Positions 52,560-61,321 are shown, counted from the first letter of the stretch. The stretch: DNA of 64,000 nucleotides from Nonomuraea endophytica (GCF_014203235.1 NZ_JACHIN010000010.1:350416-414415), one strand, 5' to 3'. Notes: generated from the letters alone by a model not told the origin. Made by a program: numbers and translations.

Positions 52560-53121
52560 GTGCTTCATTCCTTTCAAGGAGGCTGGTGATTTGGGCCGCC
52601 GGCTTCGCGTTCGTGTTCTCGTTGAGGCGTTGCGCGCCGTACACCACCAGGGCCCAGGCCAGGCAGCCGAATGCCGCGGTGTGGAAGAGTGCGCGGACGA
52701 GGTTCCAGCGGACCCAGGTGTTTTCGAATGCGCTTCGGACCGAGGCGAGGTCGTCAATGTGGCGGGGGTTTCCTGCATTGGCGAGTTTGTCGTTGAGGGG
52801 GACGTTGATCCCGCTCGTGATAAGGAAGGCGACCAGATAGAGCGCGAGCGCGGCGATGATCCACGGCAGGGCTGCCCTGCCGTGTCCGCGCCAGGCGAGG
52901 AATACGGCGAGGCCGAGGATCGGGATCGATCCCATGAACATCAACATGAAGACGGGATTGAGGATCGCCTTGTTGATGTTCTGCATCGCCTCGATCATGG
53001 TGCGGTGGGAAGAGCGTCCGAGACCGGGCATGACCGAATAGGCGAAGGCGGCGAACAACCCCGCCATCAGACCTGTGGAAATGGTCGCCGCGAGCAGGGT
53101 CGCGGTCTGCAGGAATTTCAT
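52549..53121 (-). CDS. DUF1772 (anthrone oxygenase-like) membrane protein
   Basis: A 190-residue protein with four predicted membrane helices (ATLLAATISTGLMAGLFAAF; FMLMFMGSIPILGLAVFLAW; LPWIIAALALYLVAFLITSG; HTAAFGCLAWALVVYG) and the DUF1772 signatures GINVPLNDKLAN and RSAFENTWVRWNLVR. Some relatives are cofactor-free anthrone oxygenases; most are untested. It is followed, with overlap, by the NmrA-like reductase, a pairing seen repeatedly in actinomycetes, so the two may act on one aromatic or quinone substrate (inference). Confidence 0.85.
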   Translation of the reverse strand: MKFLQTATLLAATISTGLMAGLFAAFAYSVMPGLGRSSHRTMIEAMQNINKAILNPVFMLMFMGSIPILGLAVFLAWRGHGRAALPWIIAALALYLVAFLITSGINVPLNDKLANAGNPRHIDDLASVRSAFENTWVRWNLVRALFHTAAFGCLAWALVVYGAQRLNENTNAKPAAQITSLLERNEAHAN

Positions 53122-53202
53122 GCGATTCCCTTTCTCTTTGGTGGGCGCGCGAAAGCCGCACTCTTTGCTGTATTGATGGAGGGCGCACCACGCCGAGGGC
53201 GG

Positions 53203-53337
53203 CTACACAGGGGCCGTTCGGGGTGATCTCCCTCGCAGCGAGTAGAGAATAGGCAGGGAGGTGCCGTCGGGTCCTTGGGGCAGGATGCGGCGTCCGGGGA
53301 ATTCGGTCGGTGTGCTGACGAGCCGGTCGCCACCACA
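53203..53337 (-). pseudogene. C-terminal tail of a SAM methyltransferase
   Basis: The frame reads STPTEFPGRRILPQGPDGTS, LPILYSLRGRSPRTAPV and stop. It matches the end of the intact methyltransferase at 58739-59575 (EVDFPGSRILPEEPDGTRRF ... YLPILYSLRARSPRATTA) with a 9-residue gap. The rest of the gene is not found; the neighbouring 53338-53570 reads only scraps (VGELHIEVPSNLFDELSSVV, AVHLLGADRPLARRAQ) that I cannot assign. Confidence 0.65.
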
Positions 53338-53573
53338 GACGACAGCTCGTCGAACAGGTTCGAAGGCACCTCGATGTGCAGCTCCCCGACAGGATCGGCG
53401 AGGGCGCCGGGCCTGGCGCGCCCGACGCCTGGGCCCGCCGGGCCAGCGGCCGGTCGGCGCCCAGCAGGTGCACGGCGCGGATCGCTCGCATGGCCGGACT
53501 CCTGGAGACCACCGACGGCTACACCGGAGGGGCCGACGATCGCCTTCCCCTGGTGTGGGAGCTCGGGTAGGTC

Positions 53574-55064
53574 TCAGACGCTCGCGAGGACACTCTCCCG
53601 CTGGCTGGACGGCTTGCCGGCGCGGGAGCGGACGAGGCGGACGAGGCGGGAGACGAGGACGGCGGCGCTGCTGAGCGCGCCCGCGGCGGCGAAGACGTAG
53701 AGCGCGAGCCACACGTAGGTGATCTGCTCCAGCGTTCCCGCCCTGTTCATGACGACGCCGAACAGGTCGGCCAGGCCGAAGAAGAACGCGATCGGCACCA
53801 AGTACGGCACCAGCCGCACGCCCACCCGCCAGACGGCCTTGCCTTCGCGGCGGTGGGCCCAGCGGCCGGACCGCAGGACGCCCATGACGCCGAGGCCGAG
53901 GACGAGCGCGCTCAGGCCGGCCAGCCAGTAGTCCGCGGACATGGTGAACGGCTCCTGGACGGAGTGGGAGCGGCCTTCGAGGATGTCGATCAGGCCGTCG
54001 CTGATCAGGAGTGCGTCGTCGCCGGAGACCATGCCGGTGTTGGTGACGACGGCGATGCCGTACTTGCTGTCGGGCAGCAGCGTCTGCGCGGCGTTGTGGG
54101 TGAGCAGCCAGCCGGTGTGGCGCAGCTCAGGTGCTCCGCCGAGGGTCTTGCCCGTGGTCCAGCCCATGGCGTAGGTGCTTTCGGCCACGCCGGAGGGGGT
54201 GTGGGTGGTCTTCAGGATCTGGTCCGTCAGGACACGGCCGCCGCCGTTCTGGGCGGCTAGCCAGCGGCCCAGGTCGTCGGCGGTGCTGACGACCCCGGCG
54301 CCGCCGTTGATGAACCAATTCGGCTGGGAACGCTCCAGGATCTGGCCGTAGGCGCGGATGTAGCCCGCGGCCTGGCCGGGGAGCTCGGAGGTGGTGTTGA
54401 CGGTCGCGGTCGACTTCATGCCGAGCGGCCCGAACACCCGCTGGACCATGTAGTCGGCGAACGGCACCCCGGCCACCACCTCGACCAGCCGCGCAGCGAC
54501 GGCGAAGTTGGGGTTGTGGTAGGCCATCTTGGCGCCCGGGTCGCCGGCGAGCGGGTAGCTCCGCAGCATCCCGACGGCGTCCTTGAGCGTGGCCGGCGCG
54601 TCGAGCGCCAGCTCGGGGAAGCTGCGGTCGCTCATCCCCGAGGTCTGCTGGAGCAACTGGCGCACGGTGATCTTCGTGGCGCGGGCGTCGGCCAGGGTGA
54701 ACTCGGGGAGATAGGACCGCACCGGGGCGTCCAGGTCGATCTTGCCCTCGTCGACCAGGCGTAGCACCCCTACGGCGGTGAACGACTTGGACAGCGAGGC
54801 CAGCGGCATCGGGGTGCTCTTGGTGATCGCCTCGCCCTTGGCGGTGTGGCCGTAACCCGCGACCCGCACGATCTGGTCGCCCTTGGTGACCGCCACCGCG
54901 GCGCCCGGCAGACCGGTCCGCTCCACGTAGTCGCGCACGTACGTGTCGATCGCGTCGGCGTTCAGGTCACCGGTCCGCACCGCTGCCGCCGAGGCCTGCC
55001 CTGCGGGCACTCCCACCGCCAGCAGCACACCGGCCACCGCGGCGATCTTCCGCATCATGTTCAT
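53574..55064 (-). CDS. serine hydrolase (class C beta-lactamase-like) with C-terminal membrane domain
   Basis: A 496-residue beta-lactamase-related (family S12) protein. The signal peptide is MNMMRKIAAVAGVLLAVGVP with cleavage near ASAAAV. The catalytic motifs are S-x-x-K as SLSK (S90-K93), Y-x-N as YHN in AYHNPNF, and HTG (in LRHTGWL) in place of KTG. After residue 370 come three or four membrane helices (YWLAGLSALVLGLGVMGVL; LVPYLVPIAFFFGLADLFGV; VWLALYVFAAAGALSSAAV). ATG 55064 has GGAAGG upstream, better than 55115. It would be anchored outside the membrane and act as a D,D-peptidase or esterase. A paralogous tail lies at 51440-51669. Confidence 0.9.
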   Translation of the reverse strand: MNMMRKIAAVAGVLLAVGVPAGQASAAAVRTGDLNADAIDTYVRDYVERTGLPGAAVAVTKGDQIVRVAGYGHTAKGEAITKSTPMPLASLSKSFTAVGVLRLVDEGKIDLDAPVRSYLPEFTLADARATKITVRQLLQQTSGMSDRSFPELALDAPATLKDAVGMLRSYPLAGDPGAKMAYHNPNFAVAARLVEVVAGVPFADYMVQRVFGPLGMKSTATVNTTSELPGQAAGYIRAYGQILERSQPNWFINGGAGVVSTADDLGRWLAAQNGGGRVLTDQILKTTHTPSGVAESTYAMGWTTGKTLGGAPELRHTGWLLTHNAAQTLLPDSKYGIAVVTNTGMVSGDDALLISDGLIDILEGRSHSVQEPFTMSADYWLAGLSALVLGLGVMGVLRSGRWAHRREGKAVWRVGVRLVPYLVPIAFFFGLADLFGVVMNRAGTLEQITYVWLALYVFAAAGALSSAAVLVSRLVRLVRSRAGKPSSQRESVLASV

Positions 55065-55148
55065 GGGCTTCCTTCCAAGATTTCCGTCTGCCAGGAGGAG
55101 ACGGTAGGAGTTCACGCAGGTACGGCGTAGTGCGCGATCGTCGGGTCG

Positions 55149-55534
55149 TTACCCCGACTTTCGTCGGGTCTGGTCTTCGTCTCCGCCCAGGGCGCGGTCG
55201 GCGAGGCGGTCGCTGCGCTGCCGGGCGGCCTGTGCGGAGCCGAGTCGGAGCCCGAAGGCGATGTCCTGCCAGGTCATGCCGCGGCCGGGCGCCATCTGCA
55301 GGAGCGCGGCCGCGAGCGCCTCGAACTCTCCGCGGACGACCGGGCGAGGCTCAGCACGGCGGTGAGGGCGGCGTGGTCCACCTCCGGCTCGCCCTCGTCG
55401 AGCTTCGCGGTGCCGCTGAGCAGGAACGACACGAGCCTTATGGCCTGGTGTGGTCCGATCATCGATGGATGGATCTGCCGCTGCTCCTCGGTGGCCGCGT
55501 GACGCTCGGCGATCCGGAACAGGGGCGCGTGCAC
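55149..55534 (-). pseudogene. small helical HTH-type protein, frameshifted
   Basis: First frame: LFRIAERHAATEEQRQIHPS, MIGPHQAIRLVSFLLSGTAK, DHAALTAVLSLARSSAES. After a frameshift near 55330: EFEALAAALLQMAPGRGMTW, QDIAFGLRLGSAQAARQRSD. This is a common actinobacterial protein with a C-terminal RGMTWxxIAFGLxLGSAQAARQR helix-turn-helix. GTG 55534 is a plausible start. A related helical gene, also broken, lies at 63078-63590 beside an integrase remnant. Confidence 0.65.
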
Positions 55535-55672
55535 GCGGTGGGGGCGTGAACGGGTCTTGCTCAGCGCTCGTTGGCATGCGGCCCAAGGTGTCGCCTGATT
55601 CTCCCTCCCCTACCTCCGGAGCTTCGTGAGTGCGCGGTGCGCATGGTTGCGGAGACTCCAGTGGCCGACCAC

Positions 55673-57523
55673 TCAGCGCAGCTTCGACGCGTCCCGGACG
55701 GCGCCCTTGTCGGCCGAGGTGGCCAGGAAGGCGTACGTTCGTAACGCCAGGGAAACGGGGCGTTCGCGCTCGCGCGGCAGGTAGCCGCCAGATGCCTCGA
55801 TCCGCCGCCTGCGGGCGTCGAGCTCGGGCTCGGGCACGTCAAGGGAGATCGAGCGGGCGGGGATGTCGATGGTCACGAAGTCGCCGTCCTCGATCAGGGC
55901 GATGGTGCCGCCCGCCGCGGCCTCGGGTGAGAGGTGTCCGACGGAGAGGCCGGAGGATCCGCCGGAGAAGCGGCCGTCTGTGATCACCGCGCACGTCTCG
56001 GCCAGGCCCCGGCCTTTGAGGTAGGCGGTCGGGTACAGCATCTCCTGCATACCCGGCCCACCGCGTGGCCCCTCGTACCGGATCACCAGGACATCACCCG
56101 CGCTGACGCGCCCGGCCAGGACGACCTCCGCCGCTTCCTCCTGGGACTCGGCCACGACGGCGGGCCCAGTGAAGACCATGAGAACCTGGTCCACCCCGGC
56201 CGTCTTCACCACGCCGCCGTCGGGCGCCAGATTGCCCCGCAGCACGGTCAGCCCGCCGTCGGCGGAGTAGGCGTGGGCGATGTCGCGGATGCAGCCCGAG
56301 GCCGCGTCCAGGTCCAGCGACTCCCAGCGGGCCGACTGAGAGAAGCCGGACGCGGAGCGGACGCCCCCCGGGGCGGCGAGGAAGAGGCCGGACGCCTCCG
56401 GGGAGGGCGCGGGGGCGCGGACGTCCCAACTGGACAACCATTCGGCGAGCGAGCCGGCGTGGACGGCCCAGACGTTCTCGCGCAGCAGCCCGGCGCGGTG
56501 CAGCTCACCCAGCAGGGCGGGGACGCCGCCGGCTCGATGAACGTCCTCCATCAGGTACGCGCTGCTCGGGGCCACCTTGCACAGGCACGGCACCTCGCGC
56601 GAACGCGCCTCGATGTCGGACAGGCCGTAGTCCAGCTCGGCTTCGTTGGCGGCGGCGAGCAGATGCAGCACGGTGTTGGTGGAGCCGCCCATGGCCAGGT
56701 CGAGGGCCATCGCGTTGTCGAACGCCGCCCGGGAGGCGATCGCCCGGGGCAGCACGGTGGCGTCGTCCTTGCCGTAGTACCGCTCGGTCAGCTCCACGAC
56801 CGTCCGCCCGGCCTGCTCATACAGGGCTCTGCGGGCGGTGTGGGTGGCCAGGGTGGTGCCGTTGCCCGGCAGGGCCAGCCCAAGAGCCTCCAGAAGGCAG
56901 TTCATGGAGTTGGCCGTGAACATTCCGGCGCACGAGCCGCAGGTCGGGCAGGCCGCCTCCTCGATGGCCGCCATGTCCGCATCGGAGACGGCGGGGTTGA
57001 CCGCCTCGGACATGGTGGTGACCAGGGTCAGGCCGGTACGGACCGTGCCGTCGGACAGCACCGCCCGGCCGCCCTCCATCGGGCCGCCCGAGACGAACAC
57101 CGTGGGGATGTTCAGCCGCAGCGCGGCCAGCAGCATCCCTGGGGTGATCTTGTCGCAGTTGGAGACGCACACCAGGGCGTCCGCGCAGTGCGCCTGGACC
57201 ATGTATTCGATGGAGTCGGCGATCAGCTCTCTGGAGGGCAGCGAGTACAGCATCCCCGCGTGGCCCATGGCGATGCCGTCGTCGATCGCGATGGTGTTGA
57301 ACTCCCGCGCGATACCGCCCGCCGCGCCGATGGCCTCACCGATGATGCGGCCCACGGGCTGCAGATGGGTGTGACCGGGGACGAACTCGGTGAAGCTGTT
57401 GGCTACCGCGATCACCGGCTTGACGCCGATGTCCGCTCCCGGCACGCCGGAGGCGCGCATCAGGGCGCGTGCCCCGGCCATGTTCCGGCCATGGGTGACG
57501 GTGCGGGATCTCAACTGTGGCAT
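55673..57523 (-). CDS. ilvD: dihydroxy-acid dehydratase
   Basis: A 616-residue IlvD, the full family length. It dehydrates 2,3-dihydroxy-3-methylbutanoate and -pentanoate to the 2-keto acids of the valine and isoleucine pathway. Fe-S cysteines are seen in VSNCDKITPGML and CPTCGSCAGMFTANSMNCL; the N-terminal PVIAVANSFTEFVPGHTHL and the C-terminal GRFSGGSSGLSVGHLSPEAA motifs are typical. ATG 57523 gives MPQLRSRTVTHGRNMAGAR. It stands alone, divergent from an MmyB-like regulator, whereas the main ilv operon is elsewhere; it may be an additional copy. Confidence 0.93.
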   Translation of the reverse strand: MPQLRSRTVTHGRNMAGARALMRASGVPGADIGVKPVIAVANSFTEFVPGHTHLQPVGRIIGEAIGAAGGIAREFNTIAIDDGIAMGHAGMLYSLPSRELIADSIEYMVQAHCADALVCVSNCDKITPGMLLAALRLNIPTVFVSGGPMEGGRAVLSDGTVRTGLTLVTTMSEAVNPAVSDADMAAIEEAACPTCGSCAGMFTANSMNCLLEALGLALPGNGTTLATHTARRALYEQAGRTVVELTERYYGKDDATVLPRAIASRAAFDNAMALDLAMGGSTNTVLHLLAAANEAELDYGLSDIEARSREVPCLCKVAPSSAYLMEDVHRAGGVPALLGELHRAGLLRENVWAVHAGSLAEWLSSWDVRAPAPSPEASGLFLAAPGGVRSASGFSQSARWESLDLDAASGCIRDIAHAYSADGGLTVLRGNLAPDGGVVKTAGVDQVLMVFTGPAVVAESQEEAAEVVLAGRVSAGDVLVIRYEGPRGGPGMQEMLYPTAYLKGRGLAETCAVITDGRFSGGSSGLSVGHLSPEAAAGGTIALIEDGDFVTIDIPARSISLDVPEPELDARRRRIEASGGYLPRERERPVSLALRTYAFLATSADKGAVRDASKLR

Positions 57524-57571
57524 GCCCCGATCTTGGCGGCGTGCCGGCGTACCGAGAAGACGCCCCGAGTG

Positions 57572-57590
57572 CTAGTAGTCCTGCTACCAG
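57572..57590. promoter_or_regulatory. inverted repeat between ilvD and the XRE regulator
   Basis: CTAGTAG-N5-CTACCAG, 7-bp arms with one mismatch, lies 17 bases before the regulator start and about 50 before ilvD. It is a likely autoregulatory operator for the XRE protein. Confidence 0.4.
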
Positions 57591-57594
57591 TACC

Positions 57595-57600
57595 TATCCT
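57595..57600 (+). promoter_or_regulatory. possible -10 of a leaderless transcript for the XRE regulator
   Basis: TATCCT ends six bases before ATG 57607, so transcription would begin at or next to the start codon. No Shine-Dalgarno is present before that ATG, which fits a leaderless mRNA. Confidence 0.3.
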
Positions 57601-57606
57601 GCGTAC

Positions 57607-58401
57607 ATGGGAACGGTGGCGGAGCGGCGCAAGGAACTGGGCGACTTCCTGCGTGTCAGGCGCGCCCGGCTCGACCCGACAGCGGTCGGCCTGCCCCCGG
57701 CCGGTCCCCGCCGGCGCGGCGGCCTGCGCCGCGAGGAGGTCTCCACCCTCTCCCAGGTCAGCGCCACCTGGTACACGTGGCTGGAGCAGGGCCGCGACAT
57801 CCAGCCCTCCCGGCAGGTCCTGGACGCCCTCGCCCGCACGCTGCTCCTGACCCCCGCCGAGCATGCCTATGTGCTGTCCCTGGCCGGATACGCCCCACTC
57901 GCCGAGCCCACAGAACCGGCGGCCCGCGCCGCTCCTGTCCACGTGCAGCGACTGCTCGACGCGCTAGCCGGGTTTCCCGCGTACGCCATCGCGCCCGACT
58001 GGACGATCACCGGCTGGAACGACGCCTACCTTGACCTGTATCCGAACGTGGCCACCGTCGCTCCGGAGGAACGCAACCTGTTGTGGCTGGTGTTCACCGA
58101 TCCCTACGTCCGTGATCTGCTGCCGGACTGGGAGGTGACGAGCCGTCGTTTCGTCGCCGAATTCCGGGCCGAGGCCGGGCCCCGGCTCGGCGACCTCGCC
58201 GGCTCCCCGGCCATCCAGCGCCTGCTGGCGACAAATGCAGCCTTCCGTACGGCCTGGCAGGACCACCACATCGAGGGCTTCGCCTCCCGGATGCGTGTCT
58301 TCGACCACCCGATCACAGGGATGCGGCACTTCGAGCACCACCGCCTGGCCCCTGCCGACCACCCCGACCTGCACGTGGTCATCTACACCCCAGGATGTTG
58401 A
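57607..58401 (+). CDS. XRE family regulator with MmyB-like ligand-binding domain
   Basis: A 264-residue regulator. The N-terminal HTH_31/XRE domain (RKELGDFLRVRRARLDPTAV, LRREEVSTLSQVSATWYTWL, EQGRDIQPS) is followed by the MmyB-like PAS-type domain (YAIAPDWTITGWNDAYLDLY, NLLWLVFTDPYVRDLLPDW, FDHPITGMRHFEHHRLAPAD). Such proteins usually repress a divergent oxidoreductase or SDR gene; here the divergent gene is ilvD. ATG 57607 matches the family start. It is followed by a weak hairpin at 58424. Confidence 0.9.
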   Translation: MGTVAERRKELGDFLRVRRARLDPTAVGLPPAGPRRRGGLRREEVSTLSQVSATWYTWLEQGRDIQPSRQVLDALARTLLLTPAEHAYVLSLAGYAPLAEPTEPAARAAPVHVQRLLDALAGFPAYAIAPDWTITGWNDAYLDLYPNVATVAPEERNLLWLVFTDPYVRDLLPDWEVTSRRFVAEFRAEAGPRLGDLAGSPAIQRLLATNAAFRTAWQDHHIEGFASRMRVFDHPITGMRHFEHHRLAPADHPDLHVVIYTPGC

Positions 58402-58738
58402 CGCGCTCACCGGGCTGATGCACCGAGGCCCAACGGCGCGGCCTCGCCTTACGATCCTCCGTGCCCGGGGACCGGCGGTGCGGGCCTGGCGCTGTTGCGA
58501 ACTGGGCGGCGTAAGCAGGGGTGGTCCATACCCGGGTGCCGGGGCCGCAGGAGCAGGGGAAGTGCAGGCCGCTGCAGTGCGGTACCGGGATGTTGATCAG
58601 AGTGCAGGTCAGTACGGCGGTGAGGAGGGTCCAGGCGTACCCGTTCGGGGTTGCGCCATCGTAGCGGCGGTTGCGGACGCCGTCCGAGCCCGTGCTCGAC
58701 CTCCAGCCGGCGCGGGCGGGGCACCATGCCGCGGGCGG
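58402..58738. other. 337-base stretch without a supported gene
   Basis: Apart from the hairpin at 58424-58446 there is only a minus-strand frame reading TLLTAVLTCTLINIPVPHCS, which has no start signal or family likeness. It may be degraded sequence between the regulator and the methyltransferase. Confidence 0.35.
58424..58446 (+). terminator. weak hairpin terminator after the XRE regulator
   Basis: CGAGGCC / GGCCTCG, a 7-bp stem with a nine-base loop, 23 bases after the stop. No U-tract. Confidence 0.35.
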
Positions 58739-59575
58739 CTACGCCGTGGTCGCCCGGGGTGATCTCGCTCGGAGCGAGTAGAGGATCGGCAGGTAGGTGT
58801 CGCCGAACGGGAACCGACGGGTGCCGTCGGGCTCTTCGGGCAGGATGCGACTTCCGGGGAAGTCGACCTCGGTGTGCTCGCCGAGCCAATCGATGATCAG
58901 TCCCGATCCGGCGGCCGCTGTCACGATCTCGCCCACCGAGTGCGGGTACTGGACCACCTCCTGCGCGGTCATCGGCAGGTCCGGGTCCGCATACGTGCTC
59001 TTGACGACCTCACGCTGGGGCTGCCCTCCGCCGTAGGGCCAGTCGGCCACGAGCGGCTCATAGCTGGCCAGGGTCTGGTAGGCGGGATGCAGGTCGACCA
59101 GCACCAGCCTTCCACCCGGCCGCAGCGCCATCGCCGCCCCACGCATCCACGCGTCAAGGTCCCCGATCCAGCACAGCACCCCGTAGGTGGCGATCACCAG
59201 ATCGAACCTGCCCGCCAGGCTGGACGGCAGGTTCTGCGTGTCCGCCTCGACGAAGTCGGCGGTCAGCCCGGCGAGCTCGGCCAGCTCGCGTGCCCGGACG
59301 ATCGCCGTCGAGGAGAAATCGACACCGGTGACCCTGGCGCCCAGACGGGCCCAGTTGAGTGTGTCCATGCCGAAGTGGCACTGCAAATGCAGCACATCCT
59401 GGCCGGTCACATCACCGGCCAGCTCCAGCTCGATCCCGAAGAGCGTCTGCCGGCCCGCCAGGAACGAATCGACGTCGTAGAGCAGGTCATTGGGGGTTGT
59501 GCCGTGCGCCTGGGCACGGGCATCCCAAAGGGCGCGGTTCGCGGCGAGCCCGTCAGCGGGAAAGATTCCGTTCAT
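58739..59575 (-). CDS. class I SAM-dependent methyltransferase
   Basis: A 278-residue methyltransferase. Motif I is HLQCHFGMDTLNWARLGARV with the acidic end VTGVD; then ADFVEADTQNLP (motif II region), FDLVIATYGVLCWIGDLDAW and LRPGGRLVLVDLHP (post-II/III). The C-terminal half forms the substrate lid and ends LPILYSLRARSPR. ATG 59575 begins MNGIFPADGLAANRALWDAR, the family N-terminus; the open frame beyond is spurious. Substrate unknown. A truncated relative of its C-terminus is at 53203-53337. Confidence 0.87.
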   Translation of the reverse strand: MNGIFPADGLAANRALWDARAQAHGTTPNDLLYDVDSFLAGRQTLFGIELELAGDVTGQDVLHLQCHFGMDTLNWARLGARVTGVDFSSTAIVRARELAELAGLTADFVEADTQNLPSSLAGRFDLVIATYGVLCWIGDLDAWMRGAAMALRPGGRLVLVDLHPAYQTLASYEPLVADWPYGGGQPQREVVKSTYADPDLPMTAQEVVQYPHSVGEIVTAAAGSGLIIDWLGEHTEVDFPGSRILPEEPDGTRRFPFGDTYLPILYSLRARSPRATTA

Positions 59576-59798
59576 GTCCGTAGTGTGGCAGGCCGATGGG
59601 AGCGAGCGCCGACACCCGGTGGGTGTTGAGAATCGATCCCATCCCCGGCAACCCGGGAGCTGCCGACCCTGTCGCTGGTGGCGGTGAATGCCGCCGCGCT
59701 CACCCGCCGGGGCCGGGCCGCTCCCGGCGAACAAAAGTTCGCCGCCGCGTACGCGAAAGGCCGGGAGCTGGAGGGAGAGCCGGCCGTAAGCGCGTTGA

Positions 59799-59970
59799 TC
59801 AGCGGCGCGTCCGGTCAGCACGGCTGACGAGCTCGGCGTACTCCGTACCGGACGTGGCGAACTCCATGGTGCCACGCTTCCGGTCAGTGATCACGAAGTA
59901 GAGCCACGTGCCCGCAGCCGGGTTGAGGGCGGCCTTGAGCGCAGCCTCGCCGGGGTTGACGATGGGCCCG
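59799..59970 (-). pseudogene. mltG: endolytic transglycosylase MltG, C-terminal fragment
   Basis: The minus strand reads GPIVNPGEAALKAALNPAAG, TWLYFVITDRKRGTMEFATS and GTEYAELVSR to a stop at 59799. This is the distinctive C-terminus of MltG/YceG (GPIxNPGxxALxAALNPAxxxWLYFV), which cuts nascent peptidoglycan. Only about 57 residues remain; an in-frame TGA precedes them and the MFS gene follows. It is presumably a duplicated scrap, the working gene being elsewhere in the usual aroE/ruvX context. Confidence 0.75.
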
Positions 59971-59972
59971 GG

Positions 59973-61244
59973 TCATTGCCCAGGCGAAGGGTCGCGATCG
60001 GGTGCCGACGAGGGGACGCGCTCGGGTGCGTGGCCGTCGGCGGGCGGCACCGTGCCCCGGCCTGCCACCATCGCGACGATCACCTGGCCGGCCGCAGCGA
60101 CGCACATCATAGTGATGGGTGCATGCCAGCCGGAACTGACGGTGTGGAGCAGCCCGAAGATCACCGGTCCTGCGGCGGCCAGCAGGTAACCGATCGACTG
60201 CGCCATAGCTGACAACGCGCCCGCCTCGGTTGCGTCCTGGGCGCGCAGACTGAGGAAGGCCAAGGCGAGGACAAGGCAAGCTCCGCCGCCCAGCCCGAGG
60301 ACTACAGTCCACAGCAACGCCCATCCCGGCGCCACCAGGAGTCCGAGGTAGCCGGCGAGCACAACCGCCGAACTTACGATCGCCACCGCGCGTTGGTCAC
60401 GCGCCCTCCGCAGCGCGGCAGGCACTGCCAGGCTGGTCAACACCGCGACCGCCTGGAACACAAACAGCAGCCATCCCGCCGCGGCCGCACTTACCCCACT
60501 GCCCTGGAGAACCTGGGGCAACCACGTCACGACGACATAGAAGCCCAGCGACTGCAATCCCATGAACGCCGTGACCGCCCACGCCAGCGCCGATCCCCAC
60601 GGCAGCCGGTGTCTGCCAATCGCCTCCGAGGCCGGCCGTGAAGTCCGCACCTGTGGGAGCCACAGCACGACAGCCACCAGCGCGAGCACGATCCAGCAAC
60701 CCAACGCGGTGGACCAACCGCCAGGGGCGACCTGGCTGATCGGCACCGCCACCCCGGAAGCCACCGCGGCGACAGCCCCCATCACCGTGGCGTACGCGCT
60801 GGTCAGCAGTCCCACCCTGGTAGGGAAATCGCGCTTGATCAGGCTCGGCAGCAGCACGTTGCCCACGGCGATTCCCGCCCCGATCAGCACGGTTCCCGCG
60901 AACAGACCGATGGCCGTTGGTACCCACCGGACCGCGATCCCGAGCGTCAGCACCACAAGCGCACCCCAGAGAAGCCGCTCCGGTCCCCACCGCGCCGCTA
61001 GTCGCGGAACCACCGGCGAGATCGCCGCGAACGCCAGCAAGGGCAGCGTGCTCAGCAGACCGGCCTCGGCCGGAGCCAACTCCAGATCGGCTTGCACACG
61101 ATCCAGCAACGGCCCCACACCGGTCAAGCTCGGCCGTAGATTCGCCGCAACCACCAGCAACCCCCACACCAGTAGCGCCCGGCCGGAACGCCCCGTCGAC
61201 CGCTTTGAGGTGAGTGAGAACAGGATGAAACGCCCCTTCGACAT
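59973..61244 (-). CDS. MFS transporter, CynX/NimT family
   Basis: A 423-residue inner-membrane protein with twelve predicted helices and the CynX/NimT opening GLLVVAANLRPSLTGVGPLL (the conserved ANLRP motif). Further signatures are FAAISPVVPRLAARWGPERL and GNVLLPSLIKRDFPTRVG. Members export or import cyanate, nitroimidazoles or other small anions. ATG 61244 has AGAGG upstream and gives the family N-terminus. It is divergent from the TetR gene at 61322, with an obvious palindromic operator between; induction by a drug-like substrate is likely. Its 3' end abuts the MltG fragment. Confidence 0.9.
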   Translation of the reverse strand: MSKGRFILFSLTSKRSTGRSGRALLVWGLLVVAANLRPSLTGVGPLLDRVQADLELAPAEAGLLSTLPLLAFAAISPVVPRLAARWGPERLLWGALVVLTLGIAVRWVPTAIGLFAGTVLIGAGIAVGNVLLPSLIKRDFPTRVGLLTSAYATVMGAVAAVASGVAVPISQVAPGGWSTALGCWIVLALVAVVLWLPQVRTSRPASEAIGRHRLPWGSALAWAVTAFMGLQSLGFYVVVTWLPQVLQGSGVSAAAAGWLLFVFQAVAVLTSLAVPAALRRARDQRAVAIVSSAVVLAGYLGLLVAPGWALLWTVVLGLGGGACLVLALAFLSLRAQDATEAGALSAMAQSIGYLLAAAGPVIFGLLHTVSSGWHAPITMMCVAAAGQVIVAMVAGRGTVPPADGHAPERVPSSAPDRDPSPGQ

Positions 61245-61266
61245 GGTGTCGACCTCTTCTGTATTA

Positions 61267-61293
61267 TACGGAATAAGGAATCCGGATTCCGTA
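61267..61293. promoter_or_regulatory. palindromic operator for the TetR regulator
   Basis: TACGGAAT at 61267-61274 and ATTCCGTA at 61286-61293 are exact inverted repeats, and the centre GGAATCCGGATTCC (61277-61290) is itself a perfect 14-base palindrome. It is centred between the divergent MFS and TetR starts in the only AT-rich patch of the gap. This is the expected TetR operator. Confidence 0.7.
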
Positions 61294-61321
61294 TTGAAGT
61301 CTAGACAGAGGAGCGTTTGGG

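Noticed and set aside
58449..58889. Minus-strand frame between the XRE regulator and the methyltransferase
   Set aside because: Overlaps the methyltransferase C-terminus and has arginine-rich shadow composition.
59642..59827. Plus-strand fragment TLSLVAVNAAALTRRGRAAP ... ALISGASGQHG
   Set aside because: Protein-like but without a start codon, and no family recognised; it also overlaps the end of the MltG fragment. Not enough for a call.
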